Assembly (NCBI GenBank): GCA_030589835.1
Contig: JAUUZS010000150.1
Span: forward strand, 1-8,681
Origin: Cyclobacteriaceae bacterium
GTDB taxonomy: Bacteria > Bacteroidota > Bacteroidia > Cytophagales > Cyclobacteriaceae
Direction: 5' to 3'
DNA: 8,681 bases
A model generated the notes under the pieces. The model saw only the letters and a program-made list of their open reading frames with translations. It searched no databases and was not told the DNA's origin. Positions 5,302 to 8,681 of the stretch are shown in pieces; the first letter of the stretch is position 1; each line of letters begins with the position of its first letter. A program made the position numbers and the translations under genes.

Positions 5302-7068
5302 TTGAAAAATATTCGCAATTTTTTTGACATCCTTTTGGGCAACTTGTTTGTCCTTGTTATGTTAGCCGCATTGGTTACCCTAATGGTCATGTACAAAAAT
5401 TTATCCTCGACAGTTCAAAACATGTCGAAGATCATGATACAGGATCGCCTTAATCTGACCAAAAAGGAGCTTTCGACCATCTTCTCACCAATCAACCAGC
5501 ATTTAGAAACGACCAGGGAACGTGGAAAAAAAGGATTGTTTGGCGATATCCTGAACCAAAAACAACTCAACGGAATATTCATCCCTTTATTAAAAAATTC
5601 ACGTTCTATTTCAGCGCTTATGTTTGCCAATGACAGGGGTGACGAATATAGATTGCTGAAAGCAGACAGCCTGTGGATAGTACGGATCACCCATCAGGGT
5701 AGCAAAAATGCTGTCCCCACAGACTATTACTGGAAAGAAAATTCAGATGGAAAAGATAGTCTTTTATATCAAAAAAAACATCCGGCGGCCTATGACCCCA
5801 GATCAAGGCCCTGGTACAAATTGGCCATAAAAAGTCAATATGATTCAATATCCCAATGGACTTCCCCATATACGTTTTTCACCTCCAGGAAATCAGGGAT
5901 AACCGCATCCACAAAATGGAAAAATGGCAAAACCGGCCAGAATATTGTATTTGGAATGGATGTGCTTATTGCAGACCTGTCGGAATTTACCACAACTATT
6001 GATATAACAGAAAACGGAAAAATATTTATTTTATCGGACAGTGGACAAGTAATTGGCCTACCAAAAGACGAACGATTTGCTGGGAAAACCGCAATACAGG
6101 AATACACTTTACAAAAGCTTATCGATCTCGATATTCCCGTGCTAAATGAAGCCATTAAAGCAACTACAGTGGAATCAGGGCCTTATTCATTTACATTTAA
6201 GGGTGAAATTTGGTGGGCAGGTTTGCAGGCCTACCAACTCAGCGCATCCAATACCCTATCTATTGGTGCTGTTGTCCCCGAATCTGATTTTTCTCAGGAG
6301 ATGGGAACCACCAGACAACTCCTGGTCGGAGGGTTTGTGATGATGCTATTTTTCTTCCTGATCATTATATACTCTTTTTTAAGGATGAAGATAGCGCATA
6401 AAACCATCGCTTTGGAAAAGGACAAAAATGAACGTTTGCTGTTAAATACCCTACCTATAAAAGTGGTGCGGGATTTAAAAAAAACCGGAAAATCCTTACC
6501 TCAAAGATTCAAAAACGTAACAGTATATTTCTCGGATATCGTTGATTTTACAAAATATTCTTCTCACTTAGATCCAAAAGAACTCATCAATGAACTTAAT
6601 ACTATTTATACCGCATTTGATGAAATCATGTTAAAGTACGATTGCGAGAGAATCAAAACCATAGGCGATGCCTACCTGGCGGTTTGTGGTATGCCACAGC
6701 CAAATGATCAACATGCCGAAATGATGCTCAAAGCATCATTTGAGGTGATGAGATATATTAATAAACGAAACACGACATCTGCATTGAAGTGGAAAATAAG
6801 AATCGGTATGCACTCGGGGAATGTGGTAGGAGGCATCGTTGGCGTAGATAAATATATTTATGACATCTTCGGTGATGCCATAAACACCGCCTCGCGAATG
6901 GAAAACAATTCACTACCTATGCAAATTAATATTTCTGAAGAAACTTATCGCTTGGTACAGGATAAGACGTTCATCAAATCCAATAATATGACTTTCGAAA
7001 AACGTGCCCCCATTCTGGTAAAGGGAAAGGGGGAAATGATCATGTATTTTGTGTCCTCTTTATCCTGA
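5302..7068 (+). CDS. Membrane receptor adenylate cyclase (class III) with periplasmic dCache sensor
   Basis: This 588-residue inner-membrane protein should make cAMP from ATP. Transmembrane helix 1 spans about 8-30; a periplasmic region of about 300 residues follows; helix 2 spans about 340-360; then a helical linker and the cyclase domain (about 400-585). The periplasmic part has YDPRSRPWY (164-172), a dCache-domain hallmark. In the cyclase domain the metal-binding aspartates are D412 (FSDIVDF) and D456 (TIGDAY). The adenine-selecting pair is K452 and D521 (YDIFGD), where guanylate cyclases carry Glu and Cys. N528 and R532 (NTASRME) supply the transition-state residues, so all catalytic positions are present. 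No HAMP domain is visible between helix 2 and the linker. The start is TTG 5302: an in-frame TAA lies at 5272-5274 with no ATG or GTG between, and the next ATG (5359) would cut into helix 1. It lies 82 bases after the TolC-type gene with no terminator, so read-through is possible. The ligand is unknown. Confidence 0.94.
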   Translation: MKNIRNFFDILLGNLFVLVMLAALVTLMVMYKNLSSTVQNMSKIMIQDRLNLTKKELSTIFSPINQHLETTRERGKKGLFGDILNQKQLNGIFIPLLKNSRSISALMFANDRGDEYRLLKADSLWIVRITHQGSKNAVPTDYYWKENSDGKDSLLYQKKHPAAYDPRSRPWYKLAIKSQYDSISQWTSPYTFFTSRKSGITASTKWKNGKTGQNIVFGMDVLIADLSEFTTTIDITENGKIFILSDSGQVIGLPKDERFAGKTAIQEYTLQKLIDLDIPVLNEAIKATTVESGPYSFTFKGEIWWAGLQAYQLSASNTLSIGAVVPESDFSQEMGTTRQLLVGGFVMMLFFFLIIIYSFLRMKIAHKTIALEKDKNERLLLNTLPIKVVRDLKKTGKSLPQRFKNVTVYFSDIVDFTKYSSHLDPKELINELNTIYTAFDEIMLKYDCERIKTIGDAYLAVCGMPQPNDQHAEMMLKASFEVMRYINKRNTTSALKWKIRIGMHSGNVVGGIVGVDKYIYDIFGDAINTASRMENNSLPMQINISEETYRLVQDKTFIKSNNMTFEKRAPILVKGKGEMIMYFVSSLS

Positions 7069-7122
7069 GAATCAAGCTACTATTTTTTAATTATTCAGAT
7101 TAATTTTTTCATTATAAATTAC

Positions 7123-7130
7123 TACCTTTG
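7123..7130 (+). promoter_or_regulatory. rpsA promoter -7 element
   Basis: TACCTTTG, followed by CA, fits the Bacteroidota -7 consensus TAnnTTTG exactly and resembles the strong form I associate with ribosomal genes in this phylum. No TTTG stands at the usual -33 spacing; the upstream stretch is T/A-rich (7081-7120). Transcription would begin near 7134-7137, giving a leader of about 105 bases. Confidence 0.75.
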
Positions 7131-7134
7131 CAGT

Positions 7135-7216
7135 CCGTTTGACTAAACGGCTTCCGGGAACATTCGGAAAGATGGTTTAACTGTAATAAAATCACTATTC
7201 TAACCCTAGATAATAG
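7135..7216 (+). promoter_or_regulatory. Structured rpsA leader with three stem-loops
   Basis: Stem 1 pairs CCGTTT (7135-7140) with AAACGG (7145-7150) around GACT and would lie at the very 5' end of the mRNA. Stem 2 pairs TTCCG (7152-7156) with CGGAA (7165-7169); an alternative pairs TTCC (7152-7155) with GGAA (7157-7160). Stem 3 pairs CTATTCTA (7195-7202) with TAGA (7207-7210) and ATAG (7213-7216), with a 2-base bulge and an ACCC loop. In E. coli, S1 represses its own translation through a folded leader without a strong Shine-Dalgarno; a similar role here is inference. The 25 bases before ATG 7242 are AT-rich with no Shine-Dalgarno. Confidence 0.5.
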
Positions 7217-7241
7217 CGAGTATCCAATAGGTAATTTTAGT

Positions 7242-8681
7242 ATGAGTAATTCAACAGAAGAAAACAAAAAAGAAGCGCCTCAGGTAGAGGCTGAAGTACA
7301 GGAAACTGCAAAAGCTGAAGCTCCTCAAGCAGAAGCTGAAGAAAAAGTAGCAGAAACTCCTGAAGCCGAAACTGAAGCAAAAGAAGAAGAAAAAGTTGCT
7401 GAAGCTGAAGTAGAGGAGGAAACCCCAAATGCTGAACCCGAGGCAAAAGAGGAGGAAACTCCCGAAGCTGAAGAAAAAAAGGCAGAGGCTCCTGAAGTAA
7501 AAAAAGAAAAAAAACCTGTGAACCCCACCGGGCCTGATGAAGATTTTGATTGGGATGATCTTGGTTCCAAAAGTTTTGGAGAAGATTATTCTGATGAGGA
7601 AAGAAAAAAAATGGAAGACCTCATCGAAGGCACCTTAACAACTGTCAATGAAAAAGAGGTTGTTGAAGGTCTTGTTGTGGGAATTTCAGATAGAGATGTA
7701 ATTCTCAATATAGGATTCAAATCAGACGGGCTTGTACCGCTTAACGAATTCAGGGATTTAACTGACCTGAAGATTGGGGACAAAGTAGAGGTTTACCTTG
7801 AAGAGCAGGAAAACGCACAGGGCCAGCTGATCCTTTCAAGAAGAAAAGCCAAGGTAGTCCAGGCATGGGAAAATATCAAAGCTTCTTTTGAAGACGATAA
7901 AATCATTGATGGTTTCGTGAAAAGGAGAACCAAAGGCGGCCTGATTATAGACATATTCGGCGTGGAAGCTTTCCTTCCAGGATCTCAAATTGATGTAAAA
8001 CCCATTCGTGATTTCGATGTTTTTGTAAGCAAGAAAATGGAAGTCAAGGTCATCAAAATCAATTATGCAAATGATAACGTTGTTGTATCGCATAAGATAC
8101 TGATTGAAAAAGACCTTGAAAAACAAAAAGCTGAGATCCTTAATAACCTCGAAAAAGGCCAGGTACTTGAAGGTGTGATCAAAAACATGACCAACTTCGG
8201 TGTATTTATTGATCTAGGAGGTGTCGATGGATTGCTGCACATTACCGACATATCCTGGGGCAGAATAAACCATCCTGAAGAAGTGCTGAATCTTGACGAA
8301 AAAGTCAATATTGTGGTACTTGATTTTGATGATGACAAAAAGCGTATTTCACTCGGCATGAAACAATTAACACCTCACCCATGGGATGCTCTTGCTGAAG
8401 AACTTGAGGTTGGTTCTAAAGTAAAAGGCAAAATTGTGAATGTAGCTGATTATGGTGCCTTCCTGGAAATTATGCCTGGCGTTGAAGGATTGGTCCACGT
8501 TTCTGAAATGTCATGGTCTCAACACCTGAGAAACCCCTCAGATTTCATAAAAATAGGTGACCAACTTGAAGCGGTAGTCTTAACATTGGAAAGGGATCAA
8601 AGGAAAATGTCATTGGGCATCAAACAACTGAGCGAAGATCCATGGACTAAAGCAAATGTACTTACGCAATACGCAATTGGC
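7242..8681 (+). CDS. rpsA: 30S ribosomal protein S1, with acidic N-terminal tail (C-terminus beyond window)
   Basis: The frame is open for 480 codons from ATG 7242 to the window edge. S1 binds mRNA on the 30S subunit and helps initiation on mRNAs lacking a Shine-Dalgarno, as most in this window do. Residues 9-93 contain only Glu, Ala, Lys, Pro, Val, Thr, Gln and one Asn; 33 of the first 93 residues are Glu. A conserved-looking junction follows, DEDFDWDDLG (99-108). At least four S1 (OB-fold) repeats follow: about 138-206, 218-285, 305-375 and 390-462. Repeats 3 and 4 show the canonical GVIKNMTNFGVFIDLGGVDG and GKIVNVADYGAFLEIMPGVEG patterns with HITDISW and HVSEMSW. FLPGSQIDVKPIRDFDVFV in repeat 2 is the S1 hallmark, excluding general S1-domain proteins such as RNase E or PNPase. 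The missing part should hold one or two more repeats. It is transcribed from its own promoter at 7123. Confidence 0.97.
   Translation, partial: MSNSTEENKKEAPQVEAEVQETAKAEAPQAEAEEKVAETPEAETEAKEEEKVAEAEVEEETPNAEPEAKEEETPEAEEKKAEAPEVKKEKKPVNPTGPDEDFDWDDLGSKSFGEDYSDEERKKMEDLIEGTLTTVNEKEVVEGLVVGISDRDVILNIGFKSDGLVPLNEFRDLTDLKIGDKVEVYLEEQENAQGQLILSRRKAKVVQAWENIKASFEDDKIIDGFVKRRTKGGLIIDIFGVEAFLPGSQIDVKPIRDFDVFVSKKMEVKVIKINYANDNVVVSHKILIEKDLEKQKAEILNNLEKGQVLEGVIKNMTNFGVFIDLGGVDGLLHITDISWGRINHPEEVLNLDEKVNIVVLDFDDDKKRISLGMKQLTPHPWDALAEELEVGSKVKGKIVNVADYGAFLEIMPGVEGLVHVSEMSWSQHLRNPSDFIKIGDQLEAVVLTLERDQRKMSLGIKQLSEDPWTKANVLTQYAIG

Noticed and set aside
5302..7068. Guanylate cyclase or diguanylate cyclase
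   Set aside because: The substrate-selecting positions are Lys452 and Asp521, the adenylate cyclase pair, and there is no GGDEF motif.
7237..7570. Minus-strand frames opposite the rpsA tail (Leu/Gln- or Ser/Ala-rich)
   Set aside because: They are complements of the GAA/GCT-rich repeats in rpsA, and such low-complexity DNA keeps several frames open by itself.
1..8681. Mobile element, CRISPR array, tRNA, toxin-antitoxin or defence system
   Set aside because: I saw no transposase or integrase, no terminal or spaced direct repeats, no cloverleaf and no paired small toxin-antitoxin genes.

Overview
The window looks like an ordinary, AT-rich chromosomal segment of a Bacteroidota bacterium, probably of the Flavobacteriia/Saprospiria/Cytophagia side. 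The signs are: promoter -7 elements of the TAnnTTTG type before dnaG and rpsA; almost no Shine-Dalgarno sequences; a signal peptide ending Asn-Ala-Gln; a DnaG with KSPFS and KDFSS in place of its zinc ligands; and a ribosomal protein S1 whose acidic N-terminal tail leads into a DFDWDD segment. I did not compute base composition or search any database.

Layout. At 1-487 (minus strand, cut by the window edge) lies an Mrp/ApbC-type iron-sulfur carrier ATPase with an N-terminal MIP18/DUF59 domain. A divergent intergenic region (488-661) carries one plausible promoter per direction and overlapping palindromes. On the plus strand dnaG (662-2566) starts at TTG. An unrecognised 48-residue ORF follows (2732-2878), then about 300 bases without a sizeable gene that hold a hairpin and a textbook intrinsic terminator (3003-3033). 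A two-gene unit comes next: an ABC transporter ATPase of the LolD/MacB type (3182-3871) and a TolC-type outer membrane channel (3894-5219). A membrane-bound class III adenylate cyclase with a periplasmic dCache sensor follows (5302-7068, TTG start). Last is rpsA, with a strong promoter and a leader of three stem-loops, running off the right edge (7242-8681).

How the genes work together. dnaG and rpsA are replication and translation housekeeping genes, and mrp serves iron-sulfur maturation. The ABC ATPase and TolC look like two parts of a MacB-like export pump, but the permease and periplasmic adaptor such a pump needs are not in this window. The cyclase is a one-protein receptor: a periplasmic ligand would control cytoplasmic cAMP synthesis.

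I found no mobile element, CRISPR array, tRNA, rRNA or phage gene. I see no convincing undescribed multi-gene system. The points most worth a second look are the zinc-ligand-free primase, the sensor cyclase with an amino-acid-sensor-like motif, the permease-less ABC/TolC pair, the small ORF with its structured downstream region, and the rpsA leader.
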